Positions 1 through 6,386 are shown, counted from the first letter of the stretch. The stretch: 10,474 nt of DNA from Caulobacteraceae bacterium (GCA_947456005.1 CANGRP010000067.1:1-10474); one strand, 5' to 3'. Numbers and translations: made by a program. Notes: generated by a model from the sequence alone, not told the origin.

Positions 1-1125
1 CAGGGCCGGCCGAAGCGCCCGGCGATAGCGGCCGTAACCTCCGAACAGCTCGTCGCCCCCCTCCCCCGTCAGCACCACGCGCAGGGTGTCCCGGGCCGCC
101 TCGGCCAGCCGGTAGGTGGGCAGGGCGGCGTAGTCCGCCGTGGGATCGTCCAGGGCCAGGGCCACCCGAGGCAGCAGGCGCCAGAACTCGGTCTCGTCGA
201 AGCGCACCTCGCGCCAATCGAGGTCCAGGGCTCGGGCCACCCGCTCGGCCTGGCCGCGTTCGTCGGCGGGGCCGGGAAGGTCGAACCCGCAGGTGAAGGC
301 CGTGACCGGCCGCTCCGCGAGCCGGGCCATCAGGGTGGCGATGGCGGCGCTGTCGATCCCTCCGGACAGGAAGAGGCCGAAGGGCGCGTCGGACCTCTGG
401 TGCACCCGGACGCTCTCCTCCAGCACCGCGTCCAGCTGGGCGACCAGGGCGGCCTCGTCCGTCGCCCGCCGGGGCGACCGGGCCGGCAGGCAGGGCCGGG
501 TCTCGTGAGCGACGAGCCCCGCAGGCGTGACCTCCAGGATCTCGCCGGGCGCCAACCGGCGCAAGGCCGGGAAGATGGTCGCCTCCCCTGTGGTGTAGGA
601 CAGGCCCAGGAGGTCTTCCGCTGCAGAGGCGTCCATCACCGGATCGATCAGGCCGGCGGCCAGGAAGGCCCGGGGCTCGGAGGCGAAGATGACAGCCCCG
701 TCGCGCTCCAGGATGTAGAGGGGCTTGATGCCGAAGGGGTCCCGCACCAGCCAGGTGCGGCCGTCGCCGCCCACGAGGCAGAAGGCGTACATGCCCCGTA
801 GCCGGCGGAACGCGTCCGGCCCCTCCCGGGCGTAGAGGTGCAGGAGGGGCTCGAAGTCCGAGCCCGTGGCCAGGAGGGAGCCGAGTCCATGGTCCTGGGC
901 CAGCTCGAGGTAGTTGTAGATCTCGCCATTGCCCACCACCACGGAGCCGGCGGCGTGCAGGGGTTGCCAGCCCCCCTCCAGGTCGATGATGGACAGGCGG
1001 GCGTGAGCGAGGTTCGCGCCAGGCAGGCTCTCGGTTCGGATGCCGTCAGGGCCCCGGTGCGCCAGGGCGGCGATCAGGTCTGCGGCGAGGCGTTCGCCGT
1101 TCAGCACGCCGGCTATGCCGCACAT
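1..1125 (-). CDS. Glutamine-dependent asparagine synthase, 3'-truncated by window edge
   Basis: The frame reads as an AsnB-type amidotransferase that moves the amide nitrogen of glutamine onto an acyl-adenylated carboxylate. I read 375 codons with no stop before the window edge; the family usually runs to about 600 or more residues, so the C-terminal part is missing. Seen: the protein begins MCGIAGV, so Cys2 is the N-terminal glutaminase nucleophile. HARLSIID (41-48), NGEIYN (66-71) and GSD (88-90) are glutaminase-site motifs. The synthetase half has the PP-loop SGGIDS (254-259) and GEGGDELFGGY (354-364). The start ATG at 1123-1125 shares its A with the stop of the upstream glycosyltransferase (TGATG), so translation is probably coupled. 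Paired with a glycosyltransferase, such genes often sit in exopolysaccharide, capsule or O-antigen loci and may amidate a sugar acid rather than make free asparagine. The family is secure; the substrate is not. Confidence 0.93.
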   Translation of the reverse strand, partial: MCGIAGVLNGERLAADLIAALAHRGPDGIRTESLPGANLAHARLSIIDLEGGWQPLHAAGSVVVGNGEIYNYLELAQDHGLGSLLATGSDFEPLLHLYAREGPDAFRRLRGMYAFCLVGGDGRTWLVRDPFGIKPLYILERDGAVIFASEPRAFLAAGLIDPVMDASAAEDLLGLSYTTGEATIFPALRRLAPGEILEVTPAGLVAHETRPCLPARSPRRATDEAALVAQLDAVLEESVRVHQRSDAPFGLFLSGGIDSAAIATLMARLAERPVTAFTCGFDLPGPADERGQAERVARALDLDWREVRFDETEFWRLLPRVALALDDPTADYAALPTYRLAEAARDTLRVVLTGEGGDELFGGYGRYRRALRPAL

Positions 1126-2153
1126 CAGCCCGCCCCGTACTCGGTGAAGAGCTCGCGCCAGCGGGTGCCGACGGCCTCGGGAGATAATTCCCCGGCGACC
1201 CGGGCGAGGCCGGCCCCGGCCAGTCGGGCGCGGGCGGCGGGATCGTCCAGCAGGTCGCGGGCGGCGTCGGCCAGGGCGGCGGGGTCGTCCACCGGAACCA
1301 GGCGCCCGTCCTGCCCGTCCCGGATCAGGGCCGCCGGACCGGTGGCTGCGGCGGCCACCACGGGCAGGCCGTGCGCCCAGGCCTGGATGACCACATTGCC
1401 CAGGGGCTCGTAGCGGGAAGGAAAGAGGCACAGGTCCGCTGTGCGGTAGAGGGCCGAGGCGTCGGTGCGCCAGCCCAGGAAACGCACCCGCCCCGACAGG
1501 CCCAGCCCCTCGGCCAGAGCCTTCAGCCGCCCCTCCTCCGGGCCGGCGCCGGCGATCCAGAGAAAGGCGTCCGGCAGGCGCGCCAGGGCCTCCAGGGCCA
1601 CGTCATGAGCCTTGGCCTCGTGCAGCCGGCCCATGGCCAGCAGCAGGGGCGCACCCTCTGGGGTATCGAGGGCGGACCGCTCCACCGGACGGGCGTCCGC
1701 GGCGGGGGCGGCGAAGTTGGGGATGCAGCGGACCCGCCCCGCCGGCCAGCCCTGGGCGACGATCCAGTCGGCGATGTCCTCGGTATTGGCCACCAGGGCG
1801 TCGAAGCCGCGATAGTACTTGAGGTTGTAGTAACCCCCGAGCCGGCCGACCCGGGCCCAGGGCCCCTTTGGCGCATGCCGGGCGGCGCGGTTCATCCAGG
1901 CCAGGGTGAGGCGGGCCCCGGAGCGGTGGGCAAACCGGCCGGTCAGGGGCGTGGTCAGGAGATCAAGGGGGCCGCCGAACCTCAGCACCCGGGTCGGGAC
2001 CCCGGCTGCAGAAAGGGCCGCCTGCCGATGCGGATTGCTGCGGATCGCCGCCGACTGCGCCACCCCGGCCCCGGCCAGGGCCGTGACCAGGTCGACGAAA
2101 TAGGTCTCCGCGCCGCCTTCGCCGGCCGTTCCCAGGAGATGCAGGACGCTCAT
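1125..2153 (-). CDS. GT-B glycosyltransferase, family 4-like
   Basis: A 342-residue protein with the two-domain layout of GT4 glycosyltransferases, which transfer a sugar from a nucleotide-sugar donor in the cytoplasm, usually during polysaccharide or glycolipid assembly. Seen: an N-terminal half opening with VLHLLGTAGEGGAETYF (3-19), a Rossmann start with the glycine-rich acceptor/donor loop. The C-terminal donor-binding half runs from LLLAMGRLHEAKAHD (170-184) through AGAGPEEGRL (201-210), VRFLGW (223-228) and FPSRYEPLGNVVIQAWAHG (244-262). The usual E-x7-E donor motif reads E249-x7-Q257, so the second glutamate is a glutamine. I chose the ATG at 2151-2153 because the family begins right at this hydrophobic strand; an in-frame TTG at 2190-2192 would add 13 residues. 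It overlaps the asparagine synthase gene by one base, so the two form an operon. Donor and acceptor cannot be told from the sequence. Confidence 0.9.
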   Translation of the reverse strand: MSVLHLLGTAGEGGAETYFVDLVTALAGAGVAQSAAIRSNPHRQAALSAAGVPTRVLRFGGPLDLLTTPLTGRFAHRSGARLTLAWMNRAARHAPKGPWARVGRLGGYYNLKYYRGFDALVANTEDIADWIVAQGWPAGRVRCIPNFAAPAADARPVERSALDTPEGAPLLLAMGRLHEAKAHDVALEALARLPDAFLWIAGAGPEEGRLKALAEGLGLSGRVRFLGWRTDASALYRTADLCLFPSRYEPLGNVVIQAWAHGLPVVAAAATGPAALIRDGQDGRLVPVDDPAALADAARDLLDDPAARARLAGAGLARVAGELSPEAVGTRWRELFTEYGAG

Positions 2154-2197
2154 CGCAGGGTCGACCCTAGCAAGCCCGGCCCCGCTTCCCAAGCGGC

Positions 2198-2226
2198 TTG
2201 AAGCGCGCCGCGCCAGACCCTATAAA
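2198..2226 (+). promoter_or_regulatory. Probable housekeeping sigma promoter for tRNA-Met
   Basis: TTGAAG (2198-2203) and TATAAA (2221-2226) are separated by exactly 17 bases. They place a transcription start near 2233, about 18 bases before the mature tRNA 5' end. The -10 element stands out in very GC-rich surroundings. The -35 box lies just upstream of the divergent glycosyltransferase start. Confidence 0.7.
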
Positions 2227-2250
2227 CCGCCCCTCGCCGAAAGGCCCGGC

Positions 2251-2327
2251 GGCTGGGTAGCTCAGATGGTTAGAGCGGTGGATTCATAACCCACAGGTCG
2301 GCGGTTCGATCCCGCCCCCAGCTACCA
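2251..2327 (+). tRNA. tRNA-Met (anticodon CAT), elongator type
   Basis: A 77-base cloverleaf with CCA encoded (2325-2327). The acceptor stem pairs GGCTGGG with CCCAGCT, giving a first pair G-U. The D-stem is GCTC/GAGC, the anticodon loop is TTCATAA with CAT at 2285-2287, and the T-arm is GGCGG-TTCGATC-CCGCC. The 5' G paired at 1-72 argues against an initiator tRNA, which keeps a C1 mismatch. The general sequence resembles alphaproteobacterial elongator Met rather than the lysidine-modified Ile-CAT species. The last anticodon-stem pair is A-C rather than Watson-Crick (2282 with 2290). No T-tract terminator follows; a 6-bp hairpin at 2355-2371 (GACGGC/GCCGTC) is the only nearby candidate. Confidence 0.95.
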
Positions 2328-2457
2328 AGACCTCTGACCCCGCTTCGCCTGCCAGACGGCGCCTTGCCGTCCCCAAGACCTAAGCCCTTCGCATCGCTCG
2401 CGCCTTGGTTCACACTGACCCTTGGGGGGAGATTGAGCGAGCGAGGCGGCGCTGATC

Positions 2458-2769
2458 ATGTCGATCTGGACCAGACTGAGCAAAATGAGGCGACCCCGCG
2501 TCTTCCCGCGCAAAGGCCACGTTGTGGCTGTCGCGGTGCTCCTCGCCTTGGGAGCTTGCGCGACCCAACCCTACGCTCCGCCCCCGGATGCGCCAGGGTT
2601 CTTCCTGGGCCTCATTCATGGATTTCTGAGTTGGTTCGCCCTGATCGCCCATATCTTCAACTCAGAGATCCGGGTCTACGCCTTCCCTAATGCCGGCGGC
2701 TGGTACGACTTTGGCTTTCTCCTGGGCCTGTCCGCCTGGGGCGGGGTTGCGGCGGCGGCGTCGGACTGA
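2458..2769 (+). CDS. Small predicted lipoprotein of unknown function
   Basis: A 103-residue protein with a basic n-region (MRRPRVFPRKG), a hydrophobic core (VVAVAVLLAL) and a lipobox LGAC ending at Cys34. Signal peptidase II cleavage would leave about 70 residues anchored by lipid. The residue after Cys is Ala, which in Gram-negative bacteria fits outer-membrane sorting. The mature part starts with a proline-rich linker and then PGFFLGLIHGFLSWFALIAHIF (46-67), a hydrophobic helix. Next comes IRVYAFPNAGGWYDFGFLLG (71-90). I recall small uncharacterised bacterial proteins with this layout (GF..G..HG, then Y..N.GGWYDFGFLLG), but I know of no assigned function. The start could instead be the in-frame ATG at 2485 (Met10), which gives a more standard 25-residue signal peptide; the upstream GAGG is about 11 bases from the first ATG. 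It converges with the GNAT gene on the other strand. Confidence 0.75.
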   Translation: MSIWTRLSKMRRPRVFPRKGHVVAVAVLLALGACATQPYAPPPDAPGFFLGLIHGFLSWFALIAHIFNSEIRVYAFPNAGGWYDFGFLLGLSAWGGVAAAASD

Positions 2770-2826
2770 GCGGCCGGTCCCGAGACCAGGAGGAAGGGCC
2801 GGGGTCACACCGGGATTGATCCGGGA

Positions 2827-3381
2827 TCAGCCCGCCGTGTCCGGCTGATGGATGTCCCGTCTCATGAACACCCTTCGGCCTTCATCGAGACCGCGGGCAA
2901 GGTGCTCGCTCCGGAGAGCTTCCAGTTCGGGCGGAAGGACGTCGATGACCTCGAACCCGATCCGGGCGTACCAGGGCGCATTCCAGGGAATGTCCCGGAA
3001 GGTCGAGAGCAAGAGGGCCGGAAGGCCCGCCAGCCGGGCCACCTCCTCCGCGCGGTCCAGAAGGGCTGCGCCAAGCCGCATGCCTGCGAACTCCGGCAGG
3101 ACGTCAAGCTGCTCGATATAGAGACCGCCCTCCAGCGGATGGAACCGGAGCGCCGCGACGGGCTTTTCGCCGTCAAGGCAGGCGACCCACAGCCCGCCCG
3201 CCTCCAGCCGGGCGTCGAGCAGGGCCTCCGGCGCCGGCGGATCCTGCGCGATCCAGGCCTCCGCCGTCCCCTCGAATCTCTGCGCGGCCCCGCGCTCTAT
3301 CGCGCGGACGGCGGCAAGCTCCGACCGAAGGGCCGGCCGAATCCGATGCCGCGTCGGCTTCGGGAAGCCTAGACGATCCAT
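2827..3381 (-). CDS. GNAT-family N-acetyltransferase
   Basis: A 184-residue cytoplasmic protein with the GNAT fold, which transfers an acetyl (or other acyl) group from CoA to an amine. Seen: strand beta4 plus acetyl-CoA loop YIEQLDVLPEFAGMRLGAALLD (88-109), in which G100-x3-G104 occupies the pyrophosphate-binding turn. The following helix is RAEEVARLAG (110-119), and motif B is FRDIPWNAPWYARIGFEV (128-145) with the typical WY..GF ending. The fold and length fit a stand-alone single-domain enzyme. The start ATG lies 13 bases inside the 3' end of the lectin-RTX gene in another frame, so the gene is probably translated by reinitiation from that transcript. No strong Shine-Dalgarno precedes it. 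The substrate is unknown; small molecules and protein N-termini or lysines are all possible. Confidence 0.88.
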   Translation of the reverse strand: MDRLGFPKPTRHRIRPALRSELAAVRAIERGAAQRFEGTAEAWIAQDPPAPEALLDARLEAGGLWVACLDGEKPVAALRFHPLEGGLYIEQLDVLPEFAGMRLGAALLDRAEEVARLAGLPALLLSTFRDIPWNAPWYARIGFEVIDVLPPELEALRSEHLARGLDEGRRVFMRRDIHQPDTAG

Positions 3382-4463
3382 CCACTGCCCAGGCTGGCGA
3401 GGGTGACGCCCACAAGGATGACCTGGTCGCCATTGCCCATGTCGACGACGACGTCCGCGCCCACCTGGGCGACGGTGCGCGAGGGGCTCCCCTCCAGCTT
3501 CAGCCGGTCGCCCTCAGCGTAGGAGAAGTCCGTGATCCGGTCGATACCGGCGCCCGCCAGGCTGTGGAACAGGTCTGCGCCCGCGCCGCCGCTGAGGGTG
3601 TCATTCCCCTTGTCGCCCCAGAGCCAGTCGTCGCCGGCCCCGCCCATGACCGTGTCGTCGCCCTGGCCGCCGCGCACCCAGTCGTTCCCGGCCCCGCCAT
3701 CGACGGTGTCATTGCCCATGTTGCCGTAGACGATGTCGAATCCGGCGTCACCGAACAGCAGGTCGTTGTCCTTGCCGCCCACGACCCAGTCGTCGCCGTC
3801 GTTGCCGCGAAGGGAGTCGCTGCCCATGTTCCCATGCATGTCGTCGAAGCCGGACCCGCCGGAGAGGGAGTCGTCTCCCGCATCACCGCGCAGGACGTTC
3901 GTACCTGAGGCCAGGGTGATGATGTCGTTACCCTCCAGGCCGTAGACCGTCTCTCCGCCAGTCCGGCTGATCGTGTCGGCCCCCGATGTCCCCCGGATGT
4001 AGTCCCACTCCACCACAAAGTAGAGGCTGTTGGCGGGATTCACGTCGTTCCACTTATAGGCCACCCCGATACCGCCCGAGGGCTGGGGCCAGGACTGAAG
4101 GCCAAAGGCCATGGCGTCCTGGACGCCACCAAAGTCGTCAGGCTCTACGCCGAGGGCGCCTGCGCCCCAGTTGGAATAGCCCGAGGTCACCAGGGTCCCG
4201 TCGCCCCAGCGCCAGGTCCCCTCAACCGCCGCATCCGATCCGCCCAGCCAGAGATAGCGCGCACCGCCTCCGTCGCTGGCGCTGGGCGCCATGTCCAGGC
4301 CGGTCGTCAGCTGCGTCATGCTGACCAAAGCCTGGTTCTCGCTTGAGCTCGTGATGTAGGCCAGGTGCCCGCCCTGCCCTTCGGCCCAGGCCTTTGCGGC
4401 CGCCCAGGTCATGGCGGTCTTGACGATCTGATAGGTGTGGCTCGCGTAGTAATAGGTCCCCAA
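3369..4463 (-). CDS. C-type lectin-like domain fused to RTX calcium-binding repeats, probable type I-secreted protein
   Basis: A 364-residue protein in two parts. Residues 4-153 look like a C-type lectin domain: YQIVKTAMTWAAAKAWAEGQGGHLAYI opens it, YLWLGGSD (70-77) and GTWRWGDGTLV (82-92) follow, and EPDD (107-110) and WND (138-140) sit where lectin Ca/sugar ligands lie. FVVEW (149-153) closes it. Residues 193-300 are twelve uninterrupted nonapeptides of the RTX pattern GGxGxDxLx, which fold into a calcium-filled parallel beta roll outside the cell. The tail (ITDFSYAEGDRLKLEG, then VGADVVVDMGNGDQVILVGV) matches the C-terminal region of RTX proteins that carries the uncleaved type I secretion signal. 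No N-terminal signal peptide is visible. The start is TTG at 4461-4463, with AGGAAGGAG eight bases upstream. No type I exporter genes are in the window. The ligand is unknown. Confidence 0.9.
   Translation of the reverse strand: MGTYYYASHTYQIVKTAMTWAAAKAWAEGQGGHLAYITSSSENQALVSMTQLTTGLDMAPSASDGGGARYLWLGGSDAAVEGTWRWGDGTLVTSGYSNWGAGALGVEPDDFGGVQDAMAFGLQSWPQPSGGIGVAYKWNDVNPANSLYFVVEWDYIRGTSGADTISRTGGETVYGLEGNDIITLASGTNVLRGDAGDDSLSGGSGFDDMHGNMGSDSLRGNDGDDWVVGGKDNDLLFGDAGFDIVYGNMGNDTVDGGAGNDWVRGGQGDDTVMGGAGDDWLWGDKGNDTLSGGAGADLFHSLAGAGIDRITDFSYAEGDRLKLEGSPSRTVAQVGADVVVDMGNGDQVILVGVTLASLGSGWIV
3564..3887 (-). repeat. Twelve tandem RTX nonapeptide-coding units with 108-bp higher-order period
   Basis: The stretch codes residues 193-300 of the lectin-RTX protein as 12 x 27 bases. 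Units 202-237 and 238-273 resemble each other at an offset of 36 residues (GFDDMHGNMGSDSLRG against GFDIVYGNMGNDTVDG, then DDWVVGG against NDWVRGG). The third unit (274 on, DDWLWGDKGNDTLSGG) is a looser copy. The array therefore seems to have grown by duplication of four-nonapeptide blocks. One unit, GGKDNDLLF (229-237), lacks the usual central glycine. Confidence 0.85.
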
Positions 4464-4471
4464 GTCCGGGA

Positions 4472-4480
4472 CTCCTTCCT
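4472..4480 (-). promoter_or_regulatory. Strong ribosome binding site deciding the TTG start
   Basis: AGGAAGGAG on the minus strand lies eight bases before the TTG at 4461-4463 and is a near-ideal anti-16S match. No ATG or GTG in the right frame has comparable support, and the first residues from the TTG run directly into the lectin fold. This makes the TTG the most likely start codon. Confidence 0.75.
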
Positions 4481-4551
4481 CGATTCCGTTCCTGCGTCCC
4501 AGAGACCGCAGGTCGGGTAAACGGTCCGGAAAGCGGGACGGCTAAGGTGCG

Positions 4552-5175
4552 CTAACCCTGTGTCGCCTCGCCCATCATGTTCCAACCCGCGAACCGCGGG
4601 ACCTTGGGCAAGAAGCCGCATTCGGCGTTGTCGATGGCGAAGCCTGCGCCCGCCAGGAGGGGGAGTATGGGGCGCGTCAGGCGGCATCCGCCGGCCAGGC
4701 GCTTCCAGACCGGCTCTATTCGCCTTTGCCAGCGGGCGACGTCAGGCTCCGGGGCAAGGCCATGCTCGCAGTAGAAGAGGCGCCCACCGGGTCTGAGGAC
4801 CCGGCGGGCCTCAGCGAGGGCGCGTTCGGGAGAGTGGACCGAACACAGGGTGAAGGTGCAGACCACGCTGTCAAAGCTGGACGCTTCGAAGGGAAGGTCC
4901 TCGGCGACACCTGGGAAGATCTCGACGGCGAGACCCTCAGGCCTCGGCGCCGCCTCCGCCATGGCGCGTAGCTCAGGCGCCGGGTCGACTCCGCTGACGG
5001 AAGTGACGCGTGAGGGATCATAGAACGCCAGGTTTAGGCCCATGCCGACCCCGAGCTCGAGAACGCGACCGCTCGCCCTCGGCACCAATCGCGCCCTCTG
5101 GCGCGTCATCTGCGGGCCGGAACACGCGCACGCCAGAAACCGTGGCAGGATTGTCCGCTCGTACCAGCTCGCCAT
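4552..5175 (-). CDS. Class I SAM-dependent methyltransferase, METTL7-like
   Basis: A 207-residue Rossmann methyltransferase. Seen: motif I VLELGVGMGLNLAFY (38-52) binding SAM, the acidic strand-2 end GVDPAPE (62-68), motif with AEDLPF (91-96) and FDSVVCTFTLCSV (101-113), then RRVLRPGGRLFYCEHG (124-139). The combination VVCT..LCSV, VLRPGG..F..EH, a W...P.W stretch and GGCRLTR (162-168) closely recalls the METTL7/TMT1 group (animal members are thiol methyltransferases) and its bacterial relatives, often labelled UbiE-like or type 11. That resemblance is from memory of the family. There is no membrane segment except a mildly hydrophobic N-terminus. The start ATG has GGAGGG six bases upstream. 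The gene begins 60 bases after the pseudo-kinase stop, and the lectin-RTX gene begins 88 bases after its own stop. Substrate uncertain: a thiol, a lipid or a quinone-like compound. Confidence 0.88.
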   Translation of the reverse strand: MASWYERTILPRFLACACSGPQMTRQRARLVPRASGRVLELGVGMGLNLAFYDPSRVTSVSGVDPAPELRAMAEAAPRPEGLAVEIFPGVAEDLPFEASSFDSVVCTFTLCSVHSPERALAEARRVLRPGGRLFYCEHGLAPEPDVARWQRRIEPVWKRLAGGCRLTRPILPLLAGAGFAIDNAECGFLPKVPRFAGWNMMGEATQG

Positions 5176-5235
5176 GCCGCGCCCTCCGGGATACCGGTCG
5201 TTACTCTGGAGCGCCGGGTCGCCCTTGCAAAGGGG

Positions 5236-6339
5236 TCAGGCGGCCGCGACCGCGCCGGTGCGACCCAGGGCCAGGGTCTCACGCACCACCTGGAGCAATT
5301 GATCCGGTTTCATGGGCTTCTCCACCACGCCGTTCATGCCCGCACCCAGGTAGGCGGCGGTCTCCTCCGCGTCCGCGTTGGCGGTCAGGGCGATGATGGG
5401 GGTCAGGCCCACGGGCTCGGGAAGGCTCCGGATCCGGCGAGTGGCCGCGACGCCGTCCATCCGCGGCATGCGGATGTCCATCAGGATCAGGTCGAACCGG
5501 CCGGTCGAGGCCGCCGCGACCGCCTCCTCGCCATCCTCGGCGGGCTCCGTGGTGCAGCCGAACATGCTGCACAGGGTCTCTGCAACCATGCGGTTGGTGG
5601 CGTTGTCGTCGACAACAAGGATATGGGCGGCGCGGTCCGTGCCCACAACCTCCGCCGGCCGCTCGGGCGGCTGGTCGGCGCGGAAGGCGAAGCTCAGGGT
5701 TTCGCCTTGGCCCGGGTTGTGGAGGGTTCGCGCACGGCCGCCCAGCCGGCGCAGGATATGGCGTCCCAGCATGAAGCCGAGGGCGGCCTCGAGGCCGAAC
5801 ATGGCCTCGACTTCACGGACATCGACTTCGAAATCGGTGCGGGCGGCGCTGGAGGCGGAACGGACGCGGCCTTCCAGGATGACGCCGTCATCGGCCTCCT
5901 TGACCCGGAGCATGGCCTCCACCGTCCCGCGCTGTACGCTGGACAGGGCGTGGGCCAGGAAGCCGTCGAATACCTGCAGGGTCCGATCCGCATCCAGCAT
6001 GGCGGCGCCTTCCGGCGGACCGTCATAGGAGACCAGGAGGGTGACGCCCGAGTGGGCCAGCCGCTGGCGCCAGCGGTCATCCAGACGGTCGACAAGATCC
6101 CGAAGGGCCACGGGGCCGGGGGTTAGGACAAGGTTGTCGGACAGGGCCGCGCGGATGTCGGAAGATGAGGCGGTGATGCGACGCACCGTCTCGGCGGCCA
6201 CGGCGACACCCTGGACGCAGGCCCGCGCATCGGAGGCGGAAAGCGGGGACGCCAGCCGGGTGGTGAGCGCCAGGATGCCGTCCATCTGCTGGCGGATTTC
6301 CTGGGTCACACGATCAAAGAGGTAATCGGGGGCGGACAT
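5236..6339 (-). CDS. Degenerate histidine-kinase-like protein with intact C-terminal receiver domain
   Basis: A 367-residue cytoplasmic protein with no sensor domain. Residues 8-60 align with a DHp dimerisation helix pair, but where kinases read HEIRTPMNGIL it reads QEIRQQMDGIL: Gln13 replaces the phosphoacceptor, and residues 1-95 hold no histidine at all. Residues 78-220 align with an ATP-binding domain that has decayed. The N-box is DRTLQVFDGFLAHAL (118-132), with Gly126 and His130 replacing both asparagines. No DxGxG is visible, and only the tail GFMLGRHILRRLGG...NPGQGETLSFAF keeps the family look. Residues 239-357 are a complete receiver: D244, D245, phosphoacceptor D288 (LMDIRMP), T319, K341. 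It should therefore be unable to autophosphorylate and should receive phosphate on D288. It follows the intact hybrid kinase by 224 bases on the same strand. It has no DNA-binding output domain. Confidence 0.85.
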   Translation of the reverse strand: MSAPDYLFDRVTQEIRQQMDGILALTTRLASPLSASDARACVQGVAVAAETVRRITASSSDIRAALSDNLVLTPGPVALRDLVDRLDDRWRQRLAHSGVTLLVSYDGPPEGAAMLDADRTLQVFDGFLAHALSSVQRGTVEAMLRVKEADDGVILEGRVRSASSAARTDFEVDVREVEAMFGLEAALGFMLGRHILRRLGGRARTLHNPGQGETLSFAFRADQPPERPAEVVGTDRAAHILVVDDNATNRMVAETLCSMFGCTTEPAEDGEEAVAAASTGRFDLILMDIRMPRMDGVAATRRIRSLPEPVGLTPIIALTANADAEETAAYLGAGMNGVVEKPMKPDQLLQVVRETLALGRTGAVAAA

Positions 6340-6386
6340 GTCCTACTGTGAGCCTTCTGCCTCGGGCGGCATGGTGACCGGCCAGC

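Noticed and set aside
1371..2201. 276-codon plus-strand open frame opposite the glycosyltransferase
   Set aside because: Composition is typical of an antisense shadow and the glycosyltransferase motifs on the minus strand are decisive.
2251..2327. tRNA-Ile with modified CAT anticodon or initiator tRNA-Met
   Set aside because: The acceptor stem G1-U72 and overall sequence fit elongator Met; an initiator would have a mismatched C1 and a GGG/CCC anticodon stem end, which is absent.
2355..2371. GACGGC/GCCGTC hairpin after the tRNA as terminator
   Set aside because: Stem of six pairs, no T-tract after it; too weak to call as an intrinsic terminator.
2818..2828. GATCC-G-GGATC palindrome at the acetyltransferase stop
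   Set aside because: Very short, overlaps the stop codon, no T-tract in either direction.
2848..3372. 174-codon plus-strand open frame opposite the acetyltransferase
   Set aside because: No domain is recognisable and the GNAT motifs on the other strand are clear.
4491..4512. CCTGCG/CGCAGG inverted repeat in the lectin gene leader
   Set aside because: A six-base stem with a ten-base loop and no run of T; could be chance, and no regulator is implied.
5222..5234. CCCTT-GCA-AAGGG inverted repeat between pseudo-kinase and methyltransferase genes
   Set aside because: Five base pairs with no T-tract; the 60-base gap and strong ribosome site of the next gene favour continued transcription.
5299..6126. 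Long plus-strand open frame opposite the pseudo-kinase
   Set aside because: It is antisense to a gene with clear receiver motifs. Its protein is low-complexity, rich in Gly, Arg and His, with no recognisable domain. Such mirror frames are expected at this GC content.
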